From assembly GCA_017958015.1 (NCBI GenBank), contig JAGDDM010000175.1:1-30051 (forward strand): DNA of 30,051 nucleotides. The letters are read 5' to 3'. This document shows, one piece after another, positions 22,117-30,051 of this stretch. The notes beneath the pieces were generated by a model, which had not been told where the DNA came from, did no database searches, and was given only the letters and a program-made list of their open reading frames with translations. The DNA comes from Abditibacteriota bacterium. GTDB taxonomy: Bacteria > Armatimonadota > UBA5829. How positions within the stretch are numbered: position 1 is the stretch's first letter; every line of letters begins with the position of its first letter. The position numbers and the translations under genes are program-made.

Positions 22117-22701
22117 TTATAACTCTATTCTCAATTCGCCCTGCCGCAACACGACAAAGGGCGTTTTCGTCATATCCACCACGGTGGAGGGTACGCCGCC
22201 GGGGCATTCGCCGCCGTCCAGACAGAAGTCAACCTTGGTTCCCAATGCTTTCATGGCGTCAACGGCGTTCGCGGCGGGCGCTTCCCCGGACAGGTTGGCG
22301 GAGGTAGCCACAATGGGTCCGCCGAAGGATTCAAGCAGCTCCAGAGCCGCCGGGTGGTCCGGCACGCGAACCCCGACGGTATCCAGCCCGCCGGTGACCG
22401 TATCCGGAATATCCGGATGCTTCCGAAGCACCAGCGTTACGGGCCCCGGCATATACTTTTCCGCCAGAGATAGAGCCTCCGGGCTTATGTCCCGGGCCAC
22501 GGTATAAAGCAGAGTCGGAGACGCCACCTGAACGGGCAGAGCCTTGCCCCGCTCCCGGCGCTTAATCTCAAAAACACGCTCAACGGCGGCTGTATTCCGA
22601 GCGTCGCAGGCGATGCCGTACACAGTCTCCGTGGGAAACACCACGAGGCCGCCCCACCGCAGAACGTCCGCCGCCGCGGCGATATCCGAAGCGGTAATCA
22701 T
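22117..22701 (-). CDS. tsaC: L-threonylcarbamoyladenylate synthase (TsaC/YrdC/Sua5 domain)
   Basis: The enzyme makes threonylcarbamoyl-AMP from threonine, bicarbonate and ATP for the t6A modification of ANN-decoding tRNAs. The 194-residue protein is a single YrdC domain: GGLVVFPTETVYGIACDA near the start, IKRRERGKALPVQV, PGPVTLVL, GVRVPDHP and GPIVATSANLSGE. The C-terminal Sua5 domain is absent, so it is the short form. The ATG overlaps the GH38 stop (ATGA) and has GAGGTG upstream. It is the last gene of its operon, before the terminator at 22067. The partners tsaB, tsaD and tsaE are not in the window. Confidence 0.95.
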   Translation of the reverse strand: MITASDIAAAADVLRWGGLVVFPTETVYGIACDARNTAAVERVFEIKRRERGKALPVQVASPTLLYTVARDISPEALSLAEKYMPGPVTLVLRKHPDIPDTVTGGLDTVGVRVPDHPAALELLESFGGPIVATSANLSGEAPAANAVDAMKALGTKVDFCLDGGECPGGVPSTVVDMTKTPFVVLRQGELRIEL

Positions 22702-25379
22702 TTCTTCACCTCAAATCCCAAAGTGACGATTTCGCGAGCGCCGACGGAAAAGGTTGTTTTGCCCTTCTCGCAGGGCATATCTCCCATGCTCTCCTCGTTC
22801 AGGTTCAGCATACGGGCGGATTTCGCGCCGGGAACGGTAACGGAGACGTATTTTTGCTCCCTGTCCAGAGGGTTCCAGAAGCGGACCACAACCATATCCG
22901 ACCGGTCGGACTTCTTCACGGCGGTGACAACCACGTCCCCCTCGAAGTTCACGAATGAATGGGCCTTGCCCAGAGTCTTTTCGGGAACAATACGTTTCGA
23001 CGGGTCCTCGCCCACAATGTCGTTCATGTCCTCGCCCCGGGTGTTGCCGCCGATTTTGTATGCCGTGAGGGGAGCGTTAAAGAGCTCCCCTTGGCGCCAC
23101 ACGCTCGCGTCGTTGCAGTCGCCGCCGTGGGGATAGATTGAATACTCCATGTCTTGCATACCCATGCACAGGGCGCCGCTTACGGTGGGACTGCCCACCA
23201 CCCCGAGGCGGTCGATACTCCGCAGGAGCGTGACGGCGATAGTGTTGTTCTCATTTTTGTAAATCTCGTACTCCGGCAGGCCCTTGGTGATAATACAAAG
23301 CCCCTCTTTGCGGTCATTGAGGTCAACCCACTTGTCCATGGGGCAGAGCTCAAAGGGCGGCTCCATGGGACGGGTCACCACGTCGAACTTGCCTCCGCTG
23401 TGGGACACGCTCGTCTTGAGATCCGTGGGGAAAAGCACCCGAATCCGATGGTCCCGGGCGTTGTTGAAGAGTTTCACCTTCACGTCCACCCTCGGCACGC
23501 CTTTGTGAATCGTGTAGTCGGTGTAAATTATGCAGTCAACAACGTTCTCCGAGCGGGTCTTTTCGTCGATCATTTTCTCCGGCACCCGCAGAGAGCCCTC
23601 AACCCTCAAGGTGGCGGCCACGGGGTTGTTGGTCGTGATGAAAGCCTTCACGTCCGTCATGCCCACAACTCGGCTGCCTTCAATGATGCCCACGGCGTAC
23701 TCGTCGCCGCAGTCGCCCCAATCCTCGTACTTGGCGATGTCCTTATATTCTTTCATGACTTTGCCGTTTTCGAGTCTGGCAAGATTCAGTCCCTTTCCGT
23801 CCCAGGCAAGGCGCAGATACTCATTCTCGATTATCGTATCGTGACCGAGGTTCTCCCCCGCGGGCGCGGATTTGCCCTTTTCGATCTTATAGACCTTGTA
23901 ACCGCAGGGCGGCACGTTCTCGGCCAGAAAATCAACGTGAATTCGGCGGACGGGAGTGCTTTTGGGTAGCCGCTCGCCGTGGAGCACCGGGTTTTGATGG
24001 TCGCCCCAATCCTCGATGACAGCGTTCACTTTGTTGCCGTCGGGGTCGGTAATGACAAAGTCGGCGCCGCCCTCAAAGGGAGCCATGTCAACGGGGGCGG
24101 AAACGTAATCCGTCACCGGCACCGCCATGGCGTTGTAAACCATGATGTTCTCGCCCTCAACATCGATTCGGGAAGCGATTTTGACGAGGGCCCGATCCCG
24201 CAAATCCTCCGCCACCTGATTCGTCTCCGCGAAACGGGTCATCATTTGGTCGTGGACCGCATCCACGGAGCAGCCGCAGATGGAGTCGTGGGGGTGGTTG
24301 TGCATCAGCAGCTTCCACAGGTACATCATGTAGTCGCCGGGGTACTCCTCACCCAGCATATAACAGAAGGTCTGCAAAGGCTCCGTTTGCTTTTCGATGA
24401 GGGTCTGGCACTCGGCGTTGGCCCGCTTCAGATAGAGCCGGGATGTAAGTGTACCGGAGAGACCGTAGGCGGTGGCGCGGTCGTGGCGCATTTCCGTATC
24501 TACCACCTCAAGCTCCACCTTGTTTTTCTCAACGTAGTCCTTGGCGTCCTTAATGTAATCCGCCAGCGTGGACTGAACGAGTTTGTAATTCTTCAGTTTC
24601 GGATTCACCCGCCGGATGATGTCCGGCAAAGTTTTCTGCACCTCGAAGTGGTCCACGCCGTTCATGAGAAGCAGAGCGTCCACGGCGGAATAAGGCGCCA
24701 TTTTCTTAACCAGATTCTCGGTGTACTTCACCGCCTCGTCGGTGCCGAAGGGAAACCGCTCCGCGTTGTTGTACCAGAAAGCCAGCTGGGAGGTGAAAAC
24801 CTCGCTGCCGTCGGGAGAGCGCCAGATGAACTCCATCATCTTGTTCTCCCCCCGACAGTCCCTGCCTCTGCCGAAGATACAGCAGTCGATATCGAAGCCA
24901 CGCAAAATCTGGGGCATCTGGGACACGTTGCCGAAGTTGTCGGCCAGATAGCCCACCTTCATGGGCTTGCCGTACTTCTCGGCGATTTGATGACCCACCA
25001 GAAGGGTGCGGACCAGGGACTCGCCGCTCACCAGATACTCGTCGCAGAGCTGATACCAGGGACCCACAATTATCCGCCCCTCTTTAATGTACTTCGCCAG
25101 CTTTGCCTCCTTCTCCGGGTGAATCTCAAGGTAGTCCTCCAGGACGATTGTCTGTCCGTCGAAGTTGAAGGAGGTGTAAGTGGGGTCGTTGTCGAGGATG
25201 TCGAGGAGTTTGTCCACCGCGTCAACAAGGCGCATGCGGAAGTTTTGGAAAGGCAGATACCATTCCCGGTCCCAGTGGGTGTGGGAAATGACGTGGAGAG
25301 TGCGGATTTCCGATTCCTCCGCGGCGAAGGCGGAAGCGGAAACGAGGAGGATGAGAATAAACGGAAGGAGTTTTTTCAT
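22698..25379 (-). CDS. Exported glycoside hydrolase family 38 alpha-mannosidase
   Basis: From the ATG at 25377-25379 (AAAGGA upstream) the product has 893 residues. A start at 25394 is possible but weakens the signal peptide. The Sec signal MKKLLPFILI...AFA ends near residue 19. The GH38 domain follows at once: HTHWDREWY (33-41) with metal-binding H33, H35 and D37 pattern, LADNFGN with the expected nucleophile D147, NGVDHFEVQ (240-248), and HNHPHDSICG (360-369) with further metal ligands. The rest is the beta-sandwich middle and C-terminal domains. Known bacterial relatives such as MngB are mostly cytoplasmic; this one should act outside the membrane on mannosides. It sits between prmC and tsaC with overlaps, which is unexpected. 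Linkage specificity cannot be read from sequence. Confidence 0.92.
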   Translation of the reverse strand: MKKLLPFILILLVSASAFAAEESEIRTLHVISHTHWDREWYLPFQNFRMRLVDAVDKLLDILDNDPTYTSFNFDGQTIVLEDYLEIHPEKEAKLAKYIKEGRIIVGPWYQLCDEYLVSGESLVRTLLVGHQIAEKYGKPMKVGYLADNFGNVSQMPQILRGFDIDCCIFGRGRDCRGENKMMEFIWRSPDGSEVFTSQLAFWYNNAERFPFGTDEAVKYTENLVKKMAPYSAVDALLLMNGVDHFEVQKTLPDIIRRVNPKLKNYKLVQSTLADYIKDAKDYVEKNKVELEVVDTEMRHDRATAYGLSGTLTSRLYLKRANAECQTLIEKQTEPLQTFCYMLGEEYPGDYMMYLWKLLMHNHPHDSICGCSVDAVHDQMMTRFAETNQVAEDLRDRALVKIASRIDVEGENIMVYNAMAVPVTDYVSAPVDMAPFEGGADFVITDPDGNKVNAVIEDWGDHQNPVLHGERLPKSTPVRRIHVDFLAENVPPCGYKVYKIEKGKSAPAGENLGHDTIIENEYLRLAWDGKGLNLARLENGKVMKEYKDIAKYEDWGDCGDEYAVGIIEGSRVVGMTDVKAFITTNNPVAATLRVEGSLRVPEKMIDEKTRSENVVDCIIYTDYTIHKGVPRVDVKVKLFNNARDHRIRVLFPTDLKTSVSHSGGKFDVVTRPMEPPFELCPMDKWVDLNDRKEGLCIITKGLPEYEIYKNENNTIAVTLLRSIDRLGVVGSPTVSGALCMGMQDMEYSIYPHGGDCNDASVWRQGELFNAPLTAYKIGGNTRGEDMNDIVGEDPSKRIVPEKTLGKAHSFVNFEGDVVVTAVKKSDRSDMVVVRFWNPLDREQKYVSVTVPGAKSARMLNLNEESMGDMPCEKGKTTFSVGAREIVTLGFEVKK

Positions 25380-25390
25380 GGCCGTTCCTT

Positions 25391-26221
25391 TCATTTAAAG
25401 CGGGCGGTCACCACCCGGGGAATGCCGCCGTAGTCGTCGGTAACGGTTACGGAATCGGCGCCGGCGAGGCGGGCGATTTCCGCCACCTCCGCCGACTGCC
25501 CGACGCCTATCTCAAGGATAAGAGCGCCGTCGGAAGCGAGATATTTCGGTCCCTCGGCGAATATCCGCCCGTAAAAATCGAGACCGTCAAAGCCGCCGTC
25601 AAGGGCGGTTCGGGGTTCGTGCTCCGCCACCTCGGGCTGGAGCATATCCAAATCCGATGTGGGAATGTAAGGCGGATTGGAGACGATAACGTCGAAAGTC
25701 ATACCTTCAAAGGGTGCGAACAAATCCCCCTTTCGGACTTCGTAATTGTCAAATCGAGAGCCGTTTTAATTCGAGAGTCTAACGGCAACGTCGGAGATGT
25801 CGGAGGCGTAAACCCGGACGCCGGGAGCGTGTTCGGCAACGGCGATGCCTATGGCTCCGCTGCCGCAGCAAAGGTCGAGGAGCGTGTCTTTGCCCGCCAG
25901 AGCGTCGAGGGCGGCGTCCACCAGAAGTTCCGTCTCCTGCCGGGGAACGAGAACGCCGGGGACAACCTTCAAATCGAGATCGTAAAACGCCCTGCTTCCG
26001 ATTATGTAAGCCAGGGGCTCCCGCCCCGCCCTCCTCGCGATAAGAGCGTCGTATTTCGCGGCGATATCATCCCGGATTTCCGTTTCCGGATGGGCCGCCA
26101 TCGCCGTCCGGCTCAAACCGGAAGCGTATTCCAGGAGCAGACGGGCATCGAGCAGAGATGACCCGACACCCGCGGATTCGAGACGCTCCGCGCCCCGCTC
26201 GAGAAGGGATTTCAGGGTCAT
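25391..26221 (-). pseudogene. prmC: Release-factor glutamine methyltransferase, interrupted by an in-frame TAA
   Basis: PrmC methylates the glutamine of the GGQ motif of release factors RF1 and RF2. From the ATG at 26219-26221 (GGAG upstream) the frame encodes the helical N-terminal domain and motif I (LLDLCCGSGAIGIAVA), then meets a TAA at 25766-25768 (codon 152). The same frame continues without another stop for 124 codons: NYEVRKGDLFAPFEG, the catalytic NPPY (182-185) in IVSNPPYIP, and a normal C-terminus, ending at 25391-25393. Length without the stop would be the family's usual 276 residues. So there is one nonsense codon and no other damage. It may be a recent mutation, a sequencing error, or a codon that is read through. 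The TTG at 25721-25723 could start the second half, but a split enzyme would be doubtful. It overlaps pgi (ATGA). Confidence 0.9.
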
Positions 26222-27471
26222 TCCGCTCCGAAAATCTCTCTCATGTTCTTCTTGTAGGCTTCCACGCCGGGCTGGTTGAAGGCGTTGACGCCGGTGAGGC
26301 CGGCGCTGAGACCGCAGGCCTTTTCGAAGAAGTAAATCATGGCGCCGATGGTGCGCTCGTCAAGGGAAGCCAGGCGGATTGTGATGTTGGGCACGCCGCC
26401 GTCTCTGTGGGCCTTGGCGGTGGCTCTGTACGCCACGTCGCTGACGTAGTTCATATCCTTGCCGGCCACGTAGTTGAGTTTGTCGATGTTCTCCTTGTCC
26501 TCGGGGACAACGCAGTCGGAGCTTTCGTCCTCGAACACAACGAAGGTCTCGGCGAAAATGCGGGTGCCGTCCTGAATGAATTGGCCGATGGAGTGAAGGT
26601 CGGTGGTAAAGTCGGCGCTGGCGGTGAAGATGCCTTTGCCGTCCTTGCCCTCGCTTTCGGCGTAGAGCTGTTTCCACCACTCGGCGAAGTAGTGGAAGCA
26701 GGGCTCGAAGGAGGCCAAAATCTCCACGGACTTGCCGCCCCGATAGAGCAGGTTCCGCACACCGGCGTATCTGTAAGCGGGGTTGGTTTCGACGGACTCC
26801 GCGTCGCAGGCCTTGGCGCATTCGGTGGCGCCGGCAACCAGCGCGTCGATGTCGATGCCGGCGTAGGCTATGGGCAAAAGTCCCACGGAGGAGAGGACGG
26901 AGTATCTGCCGCCCACGTTGTCGGGAACGGTGAAAGTCTCGTAGCCGTCCTTCTTGGCAATCTCCAAAAGGGCGCCTTTGCGGGCGTCGGTGGTGACGAG
27001 AATCTCCTTGATTGAGCAGTTGTCCAGCTTGCGGACCAGTCTGAAGGCCACGCCGGGCTCCAAAGTGGTGCCGGACTTGGAGATGACGTTCACCGCCACC
27101 CGCTTGCCCGCCAGTTTTTTCTTAACGGCGTTGAAATACCGGCCGGAGGTGTTGCAACCCAGGTACATCACCTTCTCCGGGTCCTCAGCCAGAGCCTCTA
27201 TAACGGCCCGGGAGCCGAGGTAAGAACCGCCGATGCCGATAACCAGCATAACGTCGGTGCTCGGCCGGAGCCGTTCGGCGGCGGCTTTCACTCTGGAGAG
27301 CTCCGAATCGGGAACAATGGCGTCGGGCTTCAGCCAGCCGGTGAAGTCGGCGCCGGGGCAGGTGCCCTCCTTGAGGGCCTTGTTGGCGGCGTTAAGTTCG
27401 TCGAGAACACCGTCGAGGCTCGCAACCTCGGGGGCGGCGTTCGTTATGTCTACTTTGATGGGAAGTTTCAT
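26218..27471 (-). CDS. pgi: Glucose-6-phosphate isomerase
   Basis: Pgi interconverts glucose 6-phosphate and fructose 6-phosphate. I choose the ATG at 27469-27471 (417 residues): it overlaps the stop of the methyltransferase gene (ATGA), has AAAGGA upstream, and gives MKLPIKVDIT. The frame open to 27498 would only add nine residues inside that gene. Sugar-phosphate-isomerase features are VIGIGGSYLGSRA, NVISKSGTTLEPGVAF, GGRYSVLSSVGLLPIA, HSIGQFIQDG and the family signature near the C-terminus, NAFNQPGVEAYKKNM. Length matches the short bacterial form (about 415-450) rather than the 550-residue E. coli type. It lies in the middle of the prs-tsaC operon. Confidence 0.97.
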   Translation of the reverse strand: MKLPIKVDITNAAPEVASLDGVLDELNAANKALKEGTCPGADFTGWLKPDAIVPDSELSRVKAAAERLRPSTDVMLVIGIGGSYLGSRAVIEALAEDPEKVMYLGCNTSGRYFNAVKKKLAGKRVAVNVISKSGTTLEPGVAFRLVRKLDNCSIKEILVTTDARKGALLEIAKKDGYETFTVPDNVGGRYSVLSSVGLLPIAYAGIDIDALVAGATECAKACDAESVETNPAYRYAGVRNLLYRGGKSVEILASFEPCFHYFAEWWKQLYAESEGKDGKGIFTASADFTTDLHSIGQFIQDGTRIFAETFVVFEDESSDCVVPEDKENIDKLNYVAGKDMNYVSDVAYRATAKAHRDGGVPNITIRLASLDERTIGAMIYFFEKACGLSAGLTGVNAFNQPGVEAYKKNMREIFGAE

Positions 27472-28568
27472 TTTCTTTGTCCTTTCTTCAATATCCAAAG
27501 TTGTTCTTTCACTTTTATATTCCGCTTCCGCAGGTTTCTGCTTCCGCGGTATGTGTTGTAATCCTTAATTCTGAGCTCCGTCTCCCCGTAGCCCGACAGA
27601 AGCGCCCTCAGTTCCTCCTGGGGAATGAGTCCCTCGTTGTTGTAGGAGAGGAGGATATATTTCGCGTCAACGGCGTCGATGAGGCCCCTCAGAGCCTCCG
27701 CCGCCGTGCCGGGACTGTTGTAGGGCGACCTGTTCCAATCCTTCAGTATGCCGCTTACCCCGTCCTGTATATCCGGCTCCATGTCCGGCGAGGCGATGAT
27801 GTTCAGCATAAAGTAGTTGGAACCGTAGGGGTGGCGGTTGTAAGGGGGGTCCAAATAGGCCATGTCGTAGCCCTTTCGCTCCCTCGCCGCGCTCTCCGCG
27901 TCGTCCCGAAGGACCTCAACGTCGCAGTCCGCGGGATAAAACATGGGCATGTCGAGGACAATGTCTTTCATTATGCGCCCCAGAGCGTTGGCGCCCCGAC
28001 CGCCGAACTTGCCCACGCCGTTTTGCTTGTGAAAACCTTTGAAAACCCCGGAGGTGTTGGTGTGCACCGAGGCCTTCTCAATCAGGGGAGCAAGGCAATA
28101 GTCCCGCTCCGACTCCGGAATCTCGGTGAAGATATACTCCTTGGCGGTGTCGATGAAAACCCCGTTTCGGCGGGTGTAGAAAACACGCTCTCCGGGCTTT
28201 ATGAGGTCGTCGTTCTCCGGCGCGTAGTTGGCGGCGATGAAACCGGGTTTTTGGGGCAGATTGTTTATAATCTCAATCCGCTCCCTTGTCCGCCGTACCG
28301 CCTCCGCCGACGGGTTCGCCAGTCGGCAGGAGTTCACCACCCGGGAATACTCCTCCAAATCGCACACCGTCAGGCGGCTCGCTTCCGTCTTGAGGTACCC
28401 GGAAACAGCACCGCTGCCGGCAAAACCCTCGAACACGGAGAGTTTGTCCCTGCCCAGCGCCCTTTTCACACACTCCACACCTTCGGCGATGAAAGGCAGC
28501 AGCGCCCTTTTGTTGCCGATGCAGGTGATGAGCCCCGAAGTGAAATAGGGATGGGAAAAATCAGTCAT
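27468..28568 (-). CDS. D12-class N6-adenine DNA methyltransferase, without a partner nuclease
   Basis: The 366-residue protein has the alpha-group order of adenine methyltransferases: CIGNKRALLPFI near the start (motif X), VFEGFAGSGAVSG (45-57, motif I for S-adenosylmethionine) and YLDPPYNRHPYGSNYF (238-253, catalytic motif IV, DPPY). The residues between them (about 60-235) form a large target-recognition region. No restriction endonuclease, specificity subunit or helicase is beside it, so it is an orphan methyltransferase that may regulate gene expression or replication, or protect against mobile elements. The recognition sequence cannot be told by eye. The ATG overlaps the end of pth by eight bases, and its stop overlaps pgi, so it is co-translated with housekeeping genes. 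Confidence 0.9.
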   Translation of the reverse strand: MTDFSHPYFTSGLITCIGNKRALLPFIAEGVECVKRALGRDKLSVFEGFAGSGAVSGYLKTEASRLTVCDLEEYSRVVNSCRLANPSAEAVRRTRERIEIINNLPQKPGFIAANYAPENDDLIKPGERVFYTRRNGVFIDTAKEYIFTEIPESERDYCLAPLIEKASVHTNTSGVFKGFHKQNGVGKFGGRGANALGRIMKDIVLDMPMFYPADCDVEVLRDDAESAARERKGYDMAYLDPPYNRHPYGSNYFMLNIIASPDMEPDIQDGVSGILKDWNRSPYNSPGTAAEALRGLIDAVDAKYILLSYNNEGLIPQEELRALLSGYGETELRIKDYNTYRGSRNLRKRNIKVKEQLWILKKGQRK

Positions 28569-29130
28569 TTACCGCCGCCGTATTAAAGCGATTCATTGTG
28601 GGCTCAAGTCCCTCCTCGATGAACATCTCGATGGCGTCCGCCGCGGTCTCAAGGCTCACGTCCATAAACTCCCGGTCCTTGCGGGACATTCTGCCGAGAA
28701 CGTGGTTTATGGCCTCGCCGCCGTGGCCGATTCCCAGCCGCATTCGCGGAAACTCTTGGGAGTGAAGGTGGCTTATGATTGACTTCATGCCGTTGTGCCC
28801 CCCGGCGGAGCCTTTGGGTCTTATGCGGAGTTTGCCCAAGGGCAGATCCATGTCGTCGTATATGACGAAAATATTCTCCGGGGCGATGTTGTGCTTGCGG
28901 GCAAGCTGTCCCACCGCCAGACCGGACTCGTTCATGTATGTCTGGGGCTTAACCAGCAAAATCTCCTCGCCCAGGTGATTGTGGGACGCCACCATAGCGT
29001 GCGCGGGTGATGAGCGAAAGCGCAGGCGGTGCTTCTTCGCGAAGATGTCCAGCACGTCGAAGCCCACGTTGTGGCGGGTGTGGGCGTATTTTCTGCCGGG
29101 GTTTCCCAGCCCCACAATCATGTATCTCAA
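28561..29130 (-). CDS. pth: Peptidyl-tRNA hydrolase
   Basis: Pth releases stalled peptidyl-tRNA. I set the start at the TTG at 29128-29130 (189 residues): AAAGG lies about 10 bases upstream, and this start places N10, H20 and the GLGNPG loop exactly as in the E. coli enzyme. The next ATG (29121) is too far from that site, and the longer frame to 29205 adds an arginine-rich, unrelated leader. Other motifs are KPQTYMNESG, YDDMDLPLGKLRIR with the conserved aspartate, and GSAGGHNGMKSI. Its stop lies eight bases inside the methyltransferase gene. It follows prs on the same strand after 83 bases in which I see no gene; prs-pth neighbourhood is common in bacteria. Confidence 0.95.
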   Translation of the reverse strand: MRYMIVGLGNPGRKYAHTRHNVGFDVLDIFAKKHRLRFRSSPAHAMVASHNHLGEEILLVKPQTYMNESGLAVGQLARKHNIAPENIFVIYDDMDLPLGKLRIRPKGSAGGHNGMKSIISHLHSQEFPRMRLGIGHGGEAINHVLGRMSRKDREFMDVSLETAADAIEMFIEEGLEPTMNRFNTAAVND

Positions 29131-29213
29131 AACATTGCGCCTTTCGCTGTTCCCAAAACGCCGACGGGTCTCGCTGTGGGAGACACGCCGGCGGAAATCG
29201 GACACGCTCAGTG

Positions 29214-30051
29214 TCAGTTGTGACCTTTCCAGTGCTTGCTGAAAATGTTGCTGACGCTCTTTTCGTAGTGAATATTGTTGATGGCGTTGGCAAGGAGGCT
29301 GGCGATGGAAACCACCTCAATCTTGCCGCTGTCCTTGGCTTCCCGGGTCAGAGGAAGGGTGTCCGTCACGATGAGTTTGGTGATGGGCGATTCCTTCAGT
29401 CTGTCGATGGCGGGGCCGGAGAGAACCGCGTGGGTGGCGGCCGCGTAAACTTCCTTGGCGCCCCGAGCCATGAGGGCGTTGGCGCCGTTCACGATGGAGC
29501 CGGCGGTGTCGATGATGTCGTCGATCATGATGGCCCGCTTGCCCTGAACCTCGCCGATAATCTGAACGACCTCAACCTTGTTGGGTTCCGGTCTGCGCTT
29601 GACGATAATCGCCATGGGGGCGCCCAAATATTCCGCCAAACCCTGGGCTCTGGCCACGCCGCCCACGTCCGGGGAAACAACCACGATATCGTCGGAGATT
29701 TTCATGTTCTCCGCCAGATACTTGGCGATGATGGGACCGCCGTAGAGGTTGTCAACCGGAATGTCGAAGAAGGCCACAATCTGACCGGCGTGGAGGTCGG
29801 TGGTGAGCAGTCTGCTGGCGCCGGCGGAGGAGAGGAGGTTGGCCACAAGCTTCGCGGTCACCGGTTCTCTGGGCTTAACCTTCCGGTCCTGTCTGGCGTA
29901 GGCGTAGTACGGGAGCACCACGTTGATACGCCGGGCGGAGGCCCGCTTGAAGGCGTCGATTGTGATGAGCAGCTCCATAAGGTGCTCGTTGACGGGGGTC
30001 ACCATGGACTGGACGATGAAAACATCGTCGCCCCGGACGCTTTCGTTAATC
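29214..30051 (-). CDS. prs: Ribose-phosphate pyrophosphokinase (PRPP synthetase), 5' end outside the window
   Basis: The frame is open to the window edge, where it encodes ESVRGDDVFIVQS, and ends at 29214; about 278 residues, probably all but the first 35-40, are present. Prs makes PRPP from ribose 5-phosphate and ATP for nucleotide, histidine, tryptophan and NAD synthesis. Visible motifs are PYYAYARQDRK (ATP site), LTTDLHAGQIVAFF, VVSPDVGGVARA and the PRPP loop IMIDDIIDTAGSI. This is the class I, phosphate-dependent bacterial type. An ATG at 30003-30005 is internal, not the start. It heads the part of the operon that is visible here; the promoter is beyond the edge. Confidence 0.97.
   Translation of the reverse strand, partial: INESVRGDDVFIVQSMVTPVNEHLMELLITIDAFKRASARRINVVLPYYAYARQDRKVKPREPVTAKLVANLLSSAGASRLLTTDLHAGQIVAFFDIPVDNLYGGPIIAKYLAENMKISDDIVVVSPDVGGVARAQGLAEYLGAPMAIIVKRRPEPNKVEVVQIIGEVQGKRAIMIDDIIDTAGSIVNGANALMARGAKEVYAAATHAVLSGPAIDRLKESPITKLIVTDTLPLTREAKDSGKIEVVSIASLLANAINNIHYEKSVSNIFSKHWKGHN

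Noticed and set aside
23979..25433. 484-codon antisense frame opposite the GH38 gene
   Set aside because: Shadow of a recognised enzyme; no start signal.
25391..26221. Frameshift in prmC
   Set aside because: The two halves are in the same frame; only a stop codon separates them.
29131..29213. Small RNA gene or rplY-type gene between prs and pth
   Set aside because: Only 83 bases, no terminator, no tRNA-like fold and no coding frame with a start signal.

Overview
The window looks like chromosomal DNA of a GC-rich, probably anaerobic bacterium living on host or plant glycans (for example in a gut or rumen). Anaerobiosis is inferred from an NfnAB-type transhydrogenase. The glycan diet is inferred from an exported GH38 mannosidase-like enzyme and an exported lipoprotein with a six-hairpin glycosidase-like domain. 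The order obg-proB-proA-nadD-LCP-rsfS is typical of Bacillota and related or deep-branching phyla. I cannot name the phylum from sequence alone. There is no rRNA, tRNA, CRISPR array, insertion sequence or phage.

Layout. (1) 1-228: N-terminus of RodA (minus), then a hairpin-rich spacer. (2) 374-2664: nfnB/gltA and nfnA (minus) from one promoter. (3) 2917-5247 (plus): a tandem locus of two secreted paralogues of unknown function, each with near-identical promoter and its own terminator, plus a third unit that keeps promoter, last 39 codons and terminator but has lost the rest of its gene. (4) 5269-7025 (minus): nrdR and lysC; lysC has a good internal ribosome-binding site that would make a separate regulatory subunit. 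(5) 7116-16089 (minus): a nine-gene run obg-proB-proA-nadD-LCP-rsfS-TPR membrane protein-lipoprotein glycosidase-panD, mostly joined by start/stop overlaps. (6) 16285-20621 (plus): cobO, argS, rmuC and a metallo-beta-lactamase-fold hydrolase, ended by a bidirectional terminator. (7) 20718-21938 (minus): a membrane-anchored protein with 14 leucine-rich repeats. (8) 22117-30051 (minus): prs-pth-D12 DNA methyltransferase-pgi-prmC-GH38-tsaC, a tightly overlapped operon whose 5' end lies outside the window.

How it fits together. The genes serve proline (proBA), NAD (nadD), aspartate-derived lysine/methionine/threonine and pantothenate (lysC, panD), PRPP (prs), glycolysis (pgi), cell shape and envelope (rodA, LCP), ribosome assembly and silencing (obg, rsfS), and translation fidelity (argS, pth, tsaC, prmC). 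The least ordinary items are the tandem secreted-protein locus with its decayed third unit, a prmC gene that is full length and in frame except for one internal TAA, the lysC internal start, a recurring TGTGG-extended -10 promoter motif, and glycosidases and a DNA methyltransferase embedded in housekeeping operons.
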